A stretch of 64,000 bases of DNA. Source: Chryseosolibacter indicum. Its GTDB lineage: Bacteria > Bacteroidota > Bacteroidia > Cytophagales > Cyclobacteriaceae. Below the pieces are notes generated by a model that was given only the letters and a program-made list of their open reading frames with translations, was not told where the DNA came from and made no database searches. The stretch lies in the NCBI RefSeq assembly GCF_018598585.1, contig NZ_JAHESD010000004.1, forward strand, positions 1 through 64,000, in the 5' to 3' direction. How positions within the stretch are numbered: the stretch's first letter is position 1; the number at the start of each line of letters is the position of its first letter. Made by a program: the position numbers and the translations under genes. Below, one piece after another: positions 16,806-27,500 of this stretch.

Positions 16806-19800
16806 ATGATAGCAAGATTTTTATTTTGGTTGTTCATCTATTGCATTGTTGCCGCAAACACGGTAATTGCGCAAACGGCACACTATCAATTCAGGCAGCT
16901 CGATGTTGACGATGGCCTGTCGCATAACCAGGTCACATGCTTTTTAAAAGACAAGAAGGGATTCCTATGGATAGGTACATTCTTCGGTCTTAACCGGTTT
17001 GACGGCTATTCCATAAAAAATTATCTCAACGATCCGCAAAATACAACGTCTATTAGTAATAACTCTATAACCAGTCTCTTCGAAATGCCGAAGGGTGAAA
17101 TAGGGGTCTTTACAGCGGCGGGCTTGAATATCTTTGATCCCAATTCAGAATCTTTTAGCACCGATCTTACAACGTTCTACCAGAAATACCAGTTGCCTGA
17201 GGGGATAATAACAAATGTATTCACTGACGGAAATAAAAATATCTGGTTTTCCTATGAGGCAGGGTTAGCAAGGTATAATGCGACAGATCAAACAACATCC
17301 TTTTTCAGGCATGGCAAAAATTCGAAATCCATTAGTACCGATTCTGTTTCTGCTTATGCAAAAACAGGAGACAACTCACATTGGATCATTCATAAGAACG
17401 GAATACTTGAAAAAATACAATTGCACGAGCAGGACCTGCAAGTAACGTTCAGAAACGATTTTTTAAATAAGCTGAATAAAAATAAGATATATGACTATCA
17501 GCTGTTGGCTGATAGCAAGGGCGGTTTATGGATTTACATAAGAGACGATCCTCAAGGCCTATATTTTTTTAACCCTCACAGTAACGAGTACCGTCATTTT
17601 CAACAAACTTCCCGTGAAGGAAAATTAACTTCAAATTTTGTAAGCGGTATTGTAGAAGGACCTGACGGATCAATGTGGTTAAGTACCGATCATGGTGGCG
17701 TAAATATTATCAACAGAGAAACATTTTCCGTTAGTTATGTTCTTAACCATCCTGAAGATGACCGCAGCATTTCACAAAACAGCGTCAATACAATATATCG
17801 CGATAATGAAGGCATAATTTGGTTAGGAACTTTCAAGAAGGGCATCAGCTATTATCATGAAAATTTAATCCGTTTTCCTTTATTCAAACACTATCCCTTA
17901 TCAACTACCGGCCTTCCTTATGGTGATGTTAATCGATTTGCAGAAGACGAGCATGGTAACCTATGGATAGGCACGAATGGCGGAGGGCTCATATACTTCG
18001 ATCGAAAAAGAAATACTTACAGGCAATTTCTTCACGATCCCAATGATCCCAATAGCATTAGCAGTAACGTTATTGTAAGTCTCTGCATGGATCATCAGAA
18101 AAAATTATGGATTGGTACATACTACGGTGGGTTAAATGTTTATGATGGAAAGAAGTTTATTCATTACAAACATGATCCTTCTAACCCTGAGAGTATTTCG
18201 GATCAGAATATATGGGAGATTTTTGAAGATTCACGCAACCGTATCTGGATCGGTACCATACATGGAGGCTTAAACTTATACGACAGGGCTACCAATACGT
18301 TTTCGCATTACCGCAAAGATGATGTTAACTCCGTTCAATCCAACTACATTGCATCAATCAGCGAAGACAGAGATGGTAACCTGTGGTTTGGTACATCAGA
18401 TGGCATCGATATGCTTGAGCGCGCTAGCGGAAGGTTTTTTCATTATGCACGCAATCCTGCATCCCAAGGAAGCCTAACAGATAACAATGTTTTTGATATT
18501 AAAGAAGACAAGGAGGGAAGAATTTGGGTAGCAACGCGTAATGGCTTAAACCTGTTTGATAAAAAGACAAAGACCTTCGGCGCCTTCAGGGAAAAGCAGG
18601 GACTACCACATAATACTGTCCTCACCATTCTAGAGGATGATTACGGTAGCGTGTGGGTTAGCACGTCCAATGGATTATCGCGCATTATCAATGTAACAGA
18701 GAGTGATACTACGAAGTTTCAATTCAGAAATTATGATGAGGCCGATGGTTTACAGGGTAAACAGTTTAACGAGAACGCAGCATTTAAAACCAGTAACGGC
18801 GAATTGATATTTGGGGGCGCAAATGGTTTTAATATATTTGATCCCGCAAAGTTTGGTGTGAATAAAAATCCGCCAAAGGTTATCTTATCCGATTTCCAGG
18901 TTTATAACAGAAGCATAAAGGTAGGGGAGAAGATTAATGGAAACGTGTTGCTGCCTGTTTCCATTACCGATATTCAGGAAATAACATTACCACCAGGACA
19001 AAACGTATTTTCTATTGAGTTCACTGGTCTTAATTTCTTTAATCCAGAAAAGAATAAATACGAATACATCCTTAAGGGATTTCATACGCAATGGCTGGAA
19101 GCCGATTCTAAGTCAAGGAAAGTAACTTTTACTAACCTCAATCCCGGAGCATATACATTTGTAGTAAAAGCTTCTAACAACGACGGCATCTGGAATAAAG
19201 AAGGTGTTAGTGTGAGAATTAATGTGCTTCCTCCTTTCTGGAAAACGAGAACCGCCTTTGTTCTTTATACCCTTGCCATTATTAGTGCGTTGCTGATCAC
19301 CCGAAAGCTGATACAAAAAGGTGAACGCCTTAAGTTTGATCGTGAGCAGGAGCGTAAAGAGGCTATCCGTATGCACGAGCTAGATTTGATGAAGATACGG
19401 TTCTTCACAAATGTAAGTCATGAATTTAGAACACCGCTAACACTGATACTCACACCGCTTGAGAAGATGATAAGGCAAGCGAAGGAACCGGAACAACTTC
19501 AGCAGTACCAGTTGATACAGCGCAATGCTAAGCGCCTCTTAAACCTGGTTAACCAGTTGCTCGACTTCCGCAAGCTGGAGGTTCAGGAGATGAAACTCAA
19601 TTCCTCTGAAGGAGACATCATTAAGTTTATCGAAGAAACGGTCTACTCATTTTCTGATCTCTCAGAGAAAAAAGACATCAAGCTTTCTTTTGTCACATCT
19701 GTTCCCTCACTGGAAACATTATTTGATCAGGATAAGCTGGAGAAGGTACTTTTTAATCTACTCTCCAATGCGTTCAAGTTTACACCAGAACATGGCAGTG

Positions 19801-20909
19801 TATCGGTGATTGCAGAAGTAAAGGAAAATCAATCCGGTAAAACACTTGAAATAAAAGTTCAGGATACAGGAATAGGAATAGAAGAAGATAAGCTGGATAA
19901 GATATTCGACCGTTTCTTCCAAAATGAATTGCCAAAAACAATGGTAAATCAGGGAAGTGGTATTGGTCTCAGTATTACAAAAGAGTTTGTAAAGATACAT
20001 GGCGGTACAATTGATGTTAAAAGCGAGTTAGGAAAAGGAACTTGTTTTACAGTTACAATTCCTGTAACGGAAGTACTCCACCATCCGGAAGAAATTGCAA
20101 ATGAAGATTTGAAACAAATACTTATAAGCGATGACGCACTTGATTCTAAAAAACCTGTTATTCTTCTTGTAGAAGATAGCGAAGATTTCAGGTTTTATCT
20201 GAAAGATAATCTTAAAGCAGACTACAGAATTGTTGAAGCAAAAAATGGTAACGATGGTTGGAAGCAAGTACTCGATACGTTGCCTGACCTTATTGTTAGC
20301 GATATTATGATGCCGGAGATGAACGGGATAGAACTTTGCCGCAAGATAAAGGCAGATCAGCGCGTTTCACATACACCTGTTATTCTGCTTACAGCCCGGT
20401 CGAGCGAAGAGCAAAAGCTGGAGGGCTTCGAAAGCGGTGCAGATGATTACATTACCAAACCTTTCAATTTCGAGATTCTTGTTTCACGAATCAGAAACCT
20501 GATAGCCAAAAGAGAGAAGTTACATCGGGCTTTCCCGTCACAGCTTCATGTAAAAGCATCAGAGCTTAAGATTACCTCGCTGGACGAGAAGTTTATTCAA
20601 AAAGCGGTGAAATGTGTTGAAGATCATATTGCCGATCCTGATTTTTCGGTTGAAGACCTCAGCCATGAGCTGGGTATTAGCCGAGCCCATTTCTATAAAA
20701 AGGTAATGTCGCTTACAGGAAAAACACCGTTGGAGTTTATAAGAATGATTCGCTTGCAACAGGCGGCGCAGCTTTTAAAGAAGAGTCAGCTAACGGTGGC
20801 CGAAATTGCTTACAAAGTAGGATTTAACAATCCAAAGTACTTTGCGCGATACTTTAAGGAGGAGTACAAAGTTTTGCCTTCGGTATATGCATCTAAAGCA
20901 AAAAAATAA
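16806..20909 (+). CDS. Hybrid two-component system regulator (HTCS) of the PUL
   Basis: A 1367-residue fused sensor and response regulator. Order: signal peptide/TM; two seven-bladed Reg_prop propellers in the periplasm (repeats like GNLWIGTNGGGL and RIWIGTIHGGL); a Y_Y_Y domain; a TM helix (AFVLYTLAIISALLI); HisKA with phospho-acceptor His872 in SHEFRTPL; HATPase (DTGIGI, GSGIGL); a receiver domain with Asp1166 in VSDIMMP; and a C-terminal AraC-type double helix-turn-helix. HTCS proteins bind oligosaccharide outside the inner membrane and switch on the neighbouring PUL. ATG 16806 is preferred because it begins the signal sequence and has AGG upstream; GTG 16770 is the alternative. Position next to GH31 and SusC/D makes it their likely activator. 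Confidence 0.93.
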   Translation: MIARFLFWLFIYCIVAANTVIAQTAHYQFRQLDVDDGLSHNQVTCFLKDKKGFLWIGTFFGLNRFDGYSIKNYLNDPQNTTSISNNSITSLFEMPKGEIGVFTAAGLNIFDPNSESFSTDLTTFYQKYQLPEGIITNVFTDGNKNIWFSYEAGLARYNATDQTTSFFRHGKNSKSISTDSVSAYAKTGDNSHWIIHKNGILEKIQLHEQDLQVTFRNDFLNKLNKNKIYDYQLLADSKGGLWIYIRDDPQGLYFFNPHSNEYRHFQQTSREGKLTSNFVSGIVEGPDGSMWLSTDHGGVNIINRETFSVSYVLNHPEDDRSISQNSVNTIYRDNEGIIWLGTFKKGISYYHENLIRFPLFKHYPLSTTGLPYGDVNRFAEDEHGNLWIGTNGGGLIYFDRKRNTYRQFLHDPNDPNSISSNVIVSLCMDHQKKLWIGTYYGGLNVYDGKKFIHYKHDPSNPESISDQNIWEIFEDSRNRIWIGTIHGGLNLYDRATNTFSHYRKDDVNSVQSNYIASISEDRDGNLWFGTSDGIDMLERASGRFFHYARNPASQGSLTDNNVFDIKEDKEGRIWVATRNGLNLFDKKTKTFGAFREKQGLPHNTVLTILEDDYGSVWVSTSNGLSRIINVTESDTTKFQFRNYDEADGLQGKQFNENAAFKTSNGELIFGGANGFNIFDPAKFGVNKNPPKVILSDFQVYNRSIKVGEKINGNVLLPVSITDIQEITLPPGQNVFSIEFTGLNFFNPEKNKYEYILKGFHTQWLEADSKSRKVTFTNLNPGAYTFVVKASNNDGIWNKEGVSVRINVLPPFWKTRTAFVLYTLAIISALLITRKLIQKGERLKFDREQERKEAIRMHELDLMKIRFFTNVSHEFRTPLTLILTPLEKMIRQAKEPEQLQQYQLIQRNAKRLLNLVNQLLDFRKLEVQEMKLNSSEGDIIKFIEETVYSFSDLSEKKDIKLSFVTSVPSLETLFDQDKLEKVLFNLLSNAFKFTPEHGSVSVIAEVKENQSGKTLEIKVQDTGIGIEEDKLDKIFDRFFQNELPKTMVNQGSGIGLSITKEFVKIHGGTIDVKSELGKGTCFTVTIPVTEVLHHPEEIANEDLKQILISDDALDSKKPVILLVEDSEDFRFYLKDNLKADYRIVEAKNGNDGWKQVLDTLPDLIVSDIMMPEMNGIELCRKIKADQRVSHTPVILLTARSSEEQKLEGFESGADDYITKPFNFEILVSRIRNLIAKREKLHRAFPSQLHVKASELKITSLDEKFIQKAVKCVEDHIADPDFSVEDLSHELGISRAHFYKKVMSLTGKTPLEFIRMIRLQQAAQLLKKSQLTVAEIAYKVGFNNPKYFARYFKEEYKVLPSVYASKAKK

Positions 20910-20985
20910 GGTAAAACTGGCCGAAAAGACAAATGCTACCTATCTACGAGCAATTTGAATAACCTTTTCACTGGGCTGATACTTT

Positions 20986-20993
20986 TAGATTTG
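20986..20993 (+). promoter_or_regulatory. Bacteroidota -7 element upstream of a tiny membrane ORF
   Basis: TAGATTTG matches TAnnTTTG exactly and is followed by CACC, a common sequence at transcription starts in this phylum. It lies 20 bases before the ATG at 21013. No clear -33 box was found. Confidence 0.5.
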
Positions 20994-21012
20994 CACCGCT
21001 TTAAAAATCGTG

Positions 21013-21114
21013 ATGTCTAAAAAAGCCAGAAGATCCATTCGAATGATGCTCTTTATTGAGTTTGTTATGTATGCGGTTATTGCCCTTTCCATTGCCTATT
21101 TTTTGACAATCTGA
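21013..21114 (+). CDS. Putative 33-residue single-pass membrane peptide
   Basis: ATG to TGA encodes 33 residues. A strongly basic start (SKKARRSIR) precedes one hydrophobic helix (LFIEFVMYAVIALSIAYFL), a positive-inside layout that would leave the C-terminus outside the cytoplasm. An exact -7 element lies 20 bases upstream. I know no family for it. It lies between the HTCS and GH31, so a regulatory or membrane role near the PUL is possible but unsupported. Short frames arise by chance; the promoter and the charge pattern are the only evidence. Confidence 0.45.
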   Translation: MSKKARRSIRMMLFIEFVMYAVIALSIAYFLTI

Positions 21115-21209
21115 TTTGATGTTTAAAATAGATTTCCTGTACCTGGTGCTGGGATTCCTACATATACCGGATTCTGGCGCCGGACACAAGCATTTAGCCC
21201 CAATCAGCC

Positions 21210-21352
21210 ATTAGTAACCCATTAGAGTGCCTGGGAAGTGCCTACGGTTAACCCCTGGTATTCTTCGGTCAAAATGCTCCTGACCCAACCTCACCGCAGG
21301 CACCCAGGAGGCATTTCTAAGGCATTCTAATGCTATTCTATTGCTAGGCAAT
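21210..21352. repeat. Degenerate direct repeats with 11-bp period (block A)
   Basis: Cut from 21210 into 11-mers, this stretch gives two runs of similar units. The first: ATTAGTAACCC, ATTAGAGTGCC, TGGGAAGTGCC, TACGGTTAACC. The second, from 21298: AGGCACCCAGG, AGGCATTTCTA, AGGCATTCTAA, TGCTATTCTAT, TGCTAGGCAAT. The phase is kept across both runs. The spacing equals about one DNA turn, so a protein could bind along one face. A TTTTG lies 13 bases beyond the end. Confidence 0.55.
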
Positions 21353-21547
21353 ACGTTAATTCTGTTTTGGAAAAAACTGCTACCGAAGAAAACTTGAACC
21401 GGTATTCACAGAGAATGTTACCGATGTATGGCTTAATGGCACCATTATACCCCCTTTATTCTTGAAAATCTCCCGTTTCTTAGAAATGCCTTTTTTGTTG
21501 AATAAGAAAAGATTTTGTAGCCAAAACATTACCCTCTTTGCAACATT

Positions 21548-21601
21548 TTGATACCCTCCGGAGACGATTGCAGGAGCACGATCAGACAAATTGATACCCT
21601 C
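21548..21601. promoter_or_regulatory. Paired TTGATACCCTC boxes upstream of GH31
   Basis: TTGATACCCTC occurs at 21548-21558 and again at 21591-21601, in the same orientation, 43 bases apart (about four helical turns) and 64 bases before the GH31 ATG. Direct repeats are usual for AraC-type outputs, so these are candidate HTCS operators. This is inference. Confidence 0.4.
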
Positions 21602-21664
21602 GTTTAAACCCGCTCGCCCATACCTTTATCGCAACCGATTTCGAACAATCGCTTCTAAACCAAG

Positions 21665-24496
21665 ATGAAACAGATTCTACTTACGTTAATTTTCGCCGCA
21701 CTTCTTTTTGGATGTGCCTCAGACAAAAACAAGGCTTATAAAAAGTTAGATGATGGGCTTGTAGTGTTTCCTTCAAACGCTCAGGGCAATGTTAAACAGG
21801 TAAAACTGCAGGTAGTAGCAGATAATATTATTAAGGTTACTGCCACCGCTGCTGATGCCTTCAGCACTGATACAAGCCTCATGGTACTTCCGCAACCTAA
21901 ATTCAGTGATTTTAAAGTGACGGATGAAAATGGCAAAGCCATTATAGCCACTAAAAACCTGAAAGCAGAAGTAACTTTTGAAACAGGTGAGGTGGTTTTT
22001 AAAGATGCCTCAGGAAACGTAATCTTTCAGGAGCAAAAAGGTGGAGGTAAGAAGCTGGATTCATTGAAGATAGAAGGTGTTAAAGGATTTGAGATAACAC
22101 AAATCTTTGAATCGCCTGATGACGAAGCCCTCTATGGTCTTGGTGGTCACCAGAATGGTCAGATAAATTACAAAGGAGAAGACGTTGAGCTTACCCAGCA
22201 CAACATTATTGATATTGTTCCCTTTCTGTATTCCAATAAAAATTACGGGCTACTGTGGGATAATTATTCCATTTCTCATTTTGGTGATCCACGCCCTTAT
22301 CAGCCGTTGTCATCACTTCAGTTATTCGATCGCAACGAAAAGGCTGGTGGTCTTACAGCAGATTATTACGTAGGAAATAAAGTGGTTAAGAGTGCTACTG
22401 AAGATAATATCACATACGAATTTCTCGAAACTCCTCAGGTTGATAATTTCCCTAAAGATGTAGCACAGAAAGGTAAAGTGATTTGGGAAGGATCTTTCTC
22501 TTCTGAGATTGAAGGCATACACAAGTTTCTTGTTTACGCTTCAGGTTATACCAAGCTGTGGGTTGATGGAAAATTGATTATTGATAAGTGGCGCCAGAAC
22601 TGGAATCCATGGACAGACAAGTTTAATGTTGATCTTAAAAAAGGAGAGAAGCATAAGCTGAAAATCGAATGGAATGGTGAGGGTGGTTACATTGCTGTAA
22701 AGCACCTCGATCCGTTCTCTCCCGAACAGCAATCAAAGATCACGCTTACATCAGAAGTAGGAGACGAAATCAACTATTACTTTATTAAAGCAGACAATGC
22801 TGATGGTGTAATCAGCGGTTACAGAAAACTTACTGGTAAAGCACCTATCATTCCTTCATGGGCTATGGGCTTCTGGCAAAGTCGCGAGCGCTATAAAACC
22901 CAGCAGGAGATGTTGGATGTTGTGAAAGAATACAGAAAGCGAAATATTCCTCTCGATAACATCGTGCTCGACTGGCAGTATTGGAAGGATCCGGAATGGG
23001 GATCTCATGAGTTTGATGCCTCACGTTTCCCTGATCCGCAGGGAATGATCAACACCCTTCACAACGATCTTCATGCTAATCTGATGATTTCAGTATGGCC
23101 GAAGTTCAATAAGGGAACAAAGCACTATGACGAATTGAATGAGAAAGGATTTCTTTTCACGCGTAATATCGAAATGAAAAGAAAAGATTGGGTGGGTATT
23201 GGTTACGAAAACACATTTTACGATCCCTTCAACCCTGAAGCAGGAAAACTTTTTTGGAAACAGATCGATACTAAACTCAATAGTCTAGGAGTAGATGCCT
23301 GGTGGCTCGATGCTACAGAGCCTGACATGCACTCAAACATCTCTATTGAAGAGCGAAAGTTGAACATGACGCCAACAGCTATGGGCCCAGGTGTAAAATA
23401 CTTCAATGCATACTCGTTGTTGAATTCAAAAGCTGTGTATGAAGGCCAACGTCAGTCAAGTCCTGATAAAAGAGTCTTCATCTTGACACGTTCTGCCTAT
23501 GCAGGTCAGCAACGCTACGGTGCCACTACCTGGAGCGGAGACATTGTTTCCCGCTGGAGCGACTTTAAAGATCAGATAGCAACAGGCATCAACTTCTCCT
23601 TGTCAGGCATTCCTTACTGGACAATGGATATCGGTGGCTTTGCTGTTGAAACAAGATATTACAACGCGAAAGGAGAGACGCTTAACGAGTGGCGCGAACT
23701 TAATAACAGGTGGTTCCAGTTTGGTGCGTTCTGCCCTGTATTCCGTTCGCACGGCCAGTATCCATTCCGTGAGATCTACAACATAGCACCAGAAGGTCAT
23801 GAAGTTTATAACAGCATGGTGTCTTACAACAAGCTGCGTTACAGACTTCTGCCTTACCTCTATTCACTGGCGGGTCATGCATATCATAATGACTATACAA
23901 TAATGCGCGGTCTTGTAATGGATTTTCCCGCTGATGAAAATGTAGTGAACATCGGCGATCAATACATGTTTGGTCCTGCATTTTTAGTGAACCCTGTTTA
24001 TAAGTTCAAAGCAAGAAGTCGTGAAGTGTATTTGCCAGCCGATGCAGGATGGTACGACCTTTATACCGGAAAATACTTTAAAGGAGGCGAGAAGGTAAAA
24101 GCTGATGCTCCTTTGGATAAAATGCCAGTGTATGTAAGAGCAGGATCAATAATACCAACAGGCCCTGCGTTGCAGTATACAAATGAAAAGCCGGCCGATG
24201 CGCTTACCATTTTTGTATACACCGGAAAAGATGGTGACTTCACCTTGTATGAAGATGAAGGTGTCAACTATAACTACGAAGATGGTTCGTATTCAACGAT
24301 ACCTATGCACTACGACGATAAGACAAAGGCATTGCAGATAGGTGATAGAAAGGGATCTTTTAAAGGAATGCTTTCTGCCAGAAAATTAAAAATTGTTTGG
24401 GTTGATATCAATAAGCCTGTAGGGATGAACTTCGATGTGCATCCCGAACAGGCTATTGATTACAATGGTCAGGCGATAACTATTACGATGAAATAG
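21665..24496 (+). CDS. GH31 alpha-glycosidase with PA14 insert, probable alpha-xylosidase lipoprotein
   Basis: A 943-residue glycoside hydrolase family 31 enzyme, exported as a lipoprotein (LLFGC, Cys17). Order: N-terminal sandwich; a PA14 domain at about 225-350 (GLTADYYVGNKV...YTKLWVDGKLIIDKW); the TIM barrel with nucleophile Asp549 (WWLDATEPD) and acid/base Asp626 (WSGD); and a C-terminal DUF5110 sandwich. A PA14 insert in GH31 is known from xyloglucan-specific alpha-xylosidases such as Cellvibrio Xyl31A, which remove non-reducing-end xylose. With GH2, GH95 and GH5 next door this is the best guess; alpha-glucosidase remains possible. It leads the SusC/D genes by 35 bases and is likely in their operon. 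Confidence 0.92.
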   Translation: MKQILLTLIFAALLFGCASDKNKAYKKLDDGLVVFPSNAQGNVKQVKLQVVADNIIKVTATAADAFSTDTSLMVLPQPKFSDFKVTDENGKAIIATKNLKAEVTFETGEVVFKDASGNVIFQEQKGGGKKLDSLKIEGVKGFEITQIFESPDDEALYGLGGHQNGQINYKGEDVELTQHNIIDIVPFLYSNKNYGLLWDNYSISHFGDPRPYQPLSSLQLFDRNEKAGGLTADYYVGNKVVKSATEDNITYEFLETPQVDNFPKDVAQKGKVIWEGSFSSEIEGIHKFLVYASGYTKLWVDGKLIIDKWRQNWNPWTDKFNVDLKKGEKHKLKIEWNGEGGYIAVKHLDPFSPEQQSKITLTSEVGDEINYYFIKADNADGVISGYRKLTGKAPIIPSWAMGFWQSRERYKTQQEMLDVVKEYRKRNIPLDNIVLDWQYWKDPEWGSHEFDASRFPDPQGMINTLHNDLHANLMISVWPKFNKGTKHYDELNEKGFLFTRNIEMKRKDWVGIGYENTFYDPFNPEAGKLFWKQIDTKLNSLGVDAWWLDATEPDMHSNISIEERKLNMTPTAMGPGVKYFNAYSLLNSKAVYEGQRQSSPDKRVFILTRSAYAGQQRYGATTWSGDIVSRWSDFKDQIATGINFSLSGIPYWTMDIGGFAVETRYYNAKGETLNEWRELNNRWFQFGAFCPVFRSHGQYPFREIYNIAPEGHEVYNSMVSYNKLRYRLLPYLYSLAGHAYHNDYTIMRGLVMDFPADENVVNIGDQYMFGPAFLVNPVYKFKARSREVYLPADAGWYDLYTGKYFKGGEKVKADAPLDKMPVYVRAGSIIPTGPALQYTNEKPADALTIFVYTGKDGDFTLYEDEGVNYNYEDGSYSTIPMHYDDKTKALQIGDRKGSFKGMLSARKLKIVWVDINKPVGMNFDVHPEQAIDYNGQAITITMK

Positions 24497-24531
24497 AATA
24501 AAAATAAACTAACAAACCCAAATTAACACGT

Positions 24532-27500
24532 ATGAACAAGTTTTACCGAAACCTGGTTGTTTCCGCGGTGATGATGTTCATGTGCATAACAAGTTATGCA
24601 CAGGAGCATCTCGTATCGGGAACAATTAAAGATGTATCGGGTATGGGACTACCTGGTGTAAATATCTTGATAAAGGGTACCACACGAGGTACCACTACTG
24701 ATACTGAAGGAAATTTTTCGATAAGTGCTACTCCTGAAGAAGTACTTGTAATCTCTTTTATAGGGTATAATACAGAAGAGGTACCAGTAGGTACCCAAAC
24801 AACTGTTGATCTTACTTTGACAGAGGATTTGCAAACGCTTAACGAAGTAGTTGTAGTTGGCTATGGTACGCAAGAGAAAAAAGTTGTAACGGCGGCTACT
24901 GTTAATGTAAAAGGTGAAGATATAGCAAATACGAATAGTCTTCGCCTTGAACAGGCACTTCAGGGCCAAACTCCTGGCGTTCAGATAAGTGCTACATCTG
25001 GTCAGCCCGGGGAGGCATTGAAGGTTCGCGTTCGTGGTACGGGCACACTCGGGGAGTCAGATCCTTTATACGTTGTTGATGGTGTTCCTACAGGCGATAT
25101 ATCTTACTTGAATCCGGCAAGTATTGAAAGAATAGATGTCCTTAAAGATGCTGCATCTGCTGCGATATATGGTGCCCGCGCTGCAAATGGCGTAGTATTA
25201 ATCACAACAAAAAAGGGTAAGAGCGGTGGAATTCAGGTCGCAGTTGATAGTTATTACGGCATTCAGAACTTCTACAAAAAGCTGGACATGCTAGACGCTA
25301 CCGAATATGCAACCATAATGAATGAAGCGCATGTTAATTCGGGACAGAATCCAGTATTTACAAGTGAAGAGATTGCTGCGATGGGCAAAGGAACAAATTG
25401 GCTTGACGAAGCAACAAACAAAAACGCTCCCATTCAGAACCATTCAATTACTGTTTCTGGCGGTAATGAGCGTTCTGTATTTTCAACAAGCGCTTCTTAC
25501 TTCCAGCAGGAAGGTATCTTAGCTGGTAATCAAAACAAATCTAATTTCGAACGTTTCACCTTTACCATCAACTCGAATCATAAAGCTATAAAAGACGTAG
25601 TAACCATAGGACAAAACTTATCTTATTCAAGTGTTACCCGTCAAGGTTTAAGGGTAGGAGGTATTTACAATAACTCGCTTCGTGGTTTATTTAATACATC
25701 ACCACTTTTTCCTGTTTATGATGCAAATGGTGAATTCGGAAAATCAACAGTTAGTGCTGATGAAGTTAATCCAATTGCTTCCATGTACTATCAGGATTTT
25801 AACAGAAACTATCAAGACCGTTTGTTAGGCAATATCTACACCGAGATTCAACCGGTTAAAGGTTTAGTTTTCAGATCTGATATTGGTGTAGATCTAGGTT
25901 TTGAAAACCGTAGATCATTCAATCCGATTTACAATTTATCTGCTAGTACATACAATAACATTTCAAGTGCTACACAGGGTTCGAACAGAAATGTTCGGTG
26001 GAATTGGGATAATACAATTAGGTATTCAAAAACTTTTCAGGATCATAACCTGGAGTTGCTAGTTGGAGTAACGGCACAGGAGTATACAACAACAAGAATG
26101 GATGCCACTAAACAAGGTCTTACTTTCAGTGACTTTGATCATGCATGGCTTGATAACGGAACCATTGACACGACAGTTACAGCAACAGGTGCACGCACCG
26201 AGTATGCTTTATTCTCACAATTCGGCAGGGTAAATTATAACTACCGAGAGAAGTACCTTTTTAGTGCAACAGTAAGAAGGGATGGCTCATCTAACTTCGG
26301 TCCTAATAATCGCTATGGTATATTCCCTTCAGTTTCTGCAGGTTGGGTATTAACAGAAGAGGAGTTCTTGAAAGGTATTAGACCTTTAAACATGTTAAAA
26401 CTGCGTGCTAGCTGGGGGCAGAATGGTAACGACAGAATTGAGCAGTTTGCCTACATGGCCACCCTCTCTTCTATTGACAGAGATTATTATTTTGGAAGTG
26501 GCGACACCAAGTATTTAGGTACTTCTCCTGATAAACTTGCAAACCCCGACCTTAAATGGGAAACATCGGAACAAATAGATATTGGAATTGAAGCTGAGTT
26601 GTTTGAGAAGTTCTCTGTTACTTTAGACTATTACAGAAAAACAACAAAAGACTGGTTGTTAGTGGCGCCAGTGCCTGCTATTGTTGGAACAAATCCTCCT
26701 TTTATCAATGGTGGTACCATTACAAACAAAGGTGTTGAGGTGCAGGTCGGCTACAATACAACCATAGGAGAAGTTCGTTTAGGCATAAATGCCAATGCAG
26801 CATTCAATAAAAATGAAGTAACAAGAATAAATAACAGTGAAGGCATTATACATGGTGATGCTAATCTGATCCAGGGTATAGGTGAAATAAACCGCGCACA
26901 GGTAGGCTATCCGGTAGGATACTTCTGGGGTTACCAGGTAGCAGGTATCTTCCAGAACGAAGCAGAGGTATTGTCCTACAGAAAGGGAGAAAGTTTAATT
27001 CAACCAAGTGCTAAACCTGGCGATGTTAAGTTTGTTGATAGAAATAATGACGGGGTTATAAGTGATCTTGACAAGACGATGATTGGAGATCCTAATCCGA
27101 ATGTCACTTATGGCCTAAATTTCAATGCATCTTATAAAGGTTTTGATCTTTCAGTATATACTTACGGCATGGGTGGTCAGCAGAACCTGTTCGGCGTAAG
27201 AAGCATCGAACGCTGGTATAATAACTATCCAAAAGAAATTCTTGGCAGGTGGTTGGGTGAAGGTACTTCAAATTCTACGCCTCGTGTGACGTTGGGCGAT
27301 GAACCTAATAAGAATTACACAAATTTTTCAGAGTTATATATCCAAGATGCGTCTTTCTTCAGATTGAAAACAATAAACATCGGGTATGATTTCAAAACGT
27401 TGTTCAGAGAAATTCCGCTGCAGAAACTAAGATTATATGTTTCTGCAAACAATCTCTTTACGATTACCAAATATAAGGGCATGGATCCTGAAGTAGGTTT

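Larger units (their letters stand above)
20910..21664. other. PUL control region between HTCS and GH31
   Basis: A 755-base region with little coding. It holds, in order, a promoter element with a 33-residue membrane ORF, a block of 11-bp-phased degenerate repeats, and two TTGATACCCTC boxes upstream of GH31. It is more GC-rich and repetitive around 21180-21350 than its flanks. No terminator hairpin was found after the HTCS. Confidence 0.6.

Noticed and set aside
21119-21214. 31-codon frame right after the 33-residue ORF
   Set aside because: No membrane or motif pattern and no ribosome-binding signal; it runs into the 11-bp repeats, so it is probably chance.
22185-23981. Several antisense or alternate frames inside GH31
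   Set aside because: All overlap the intact GH31 coding sequence and show no family motif.
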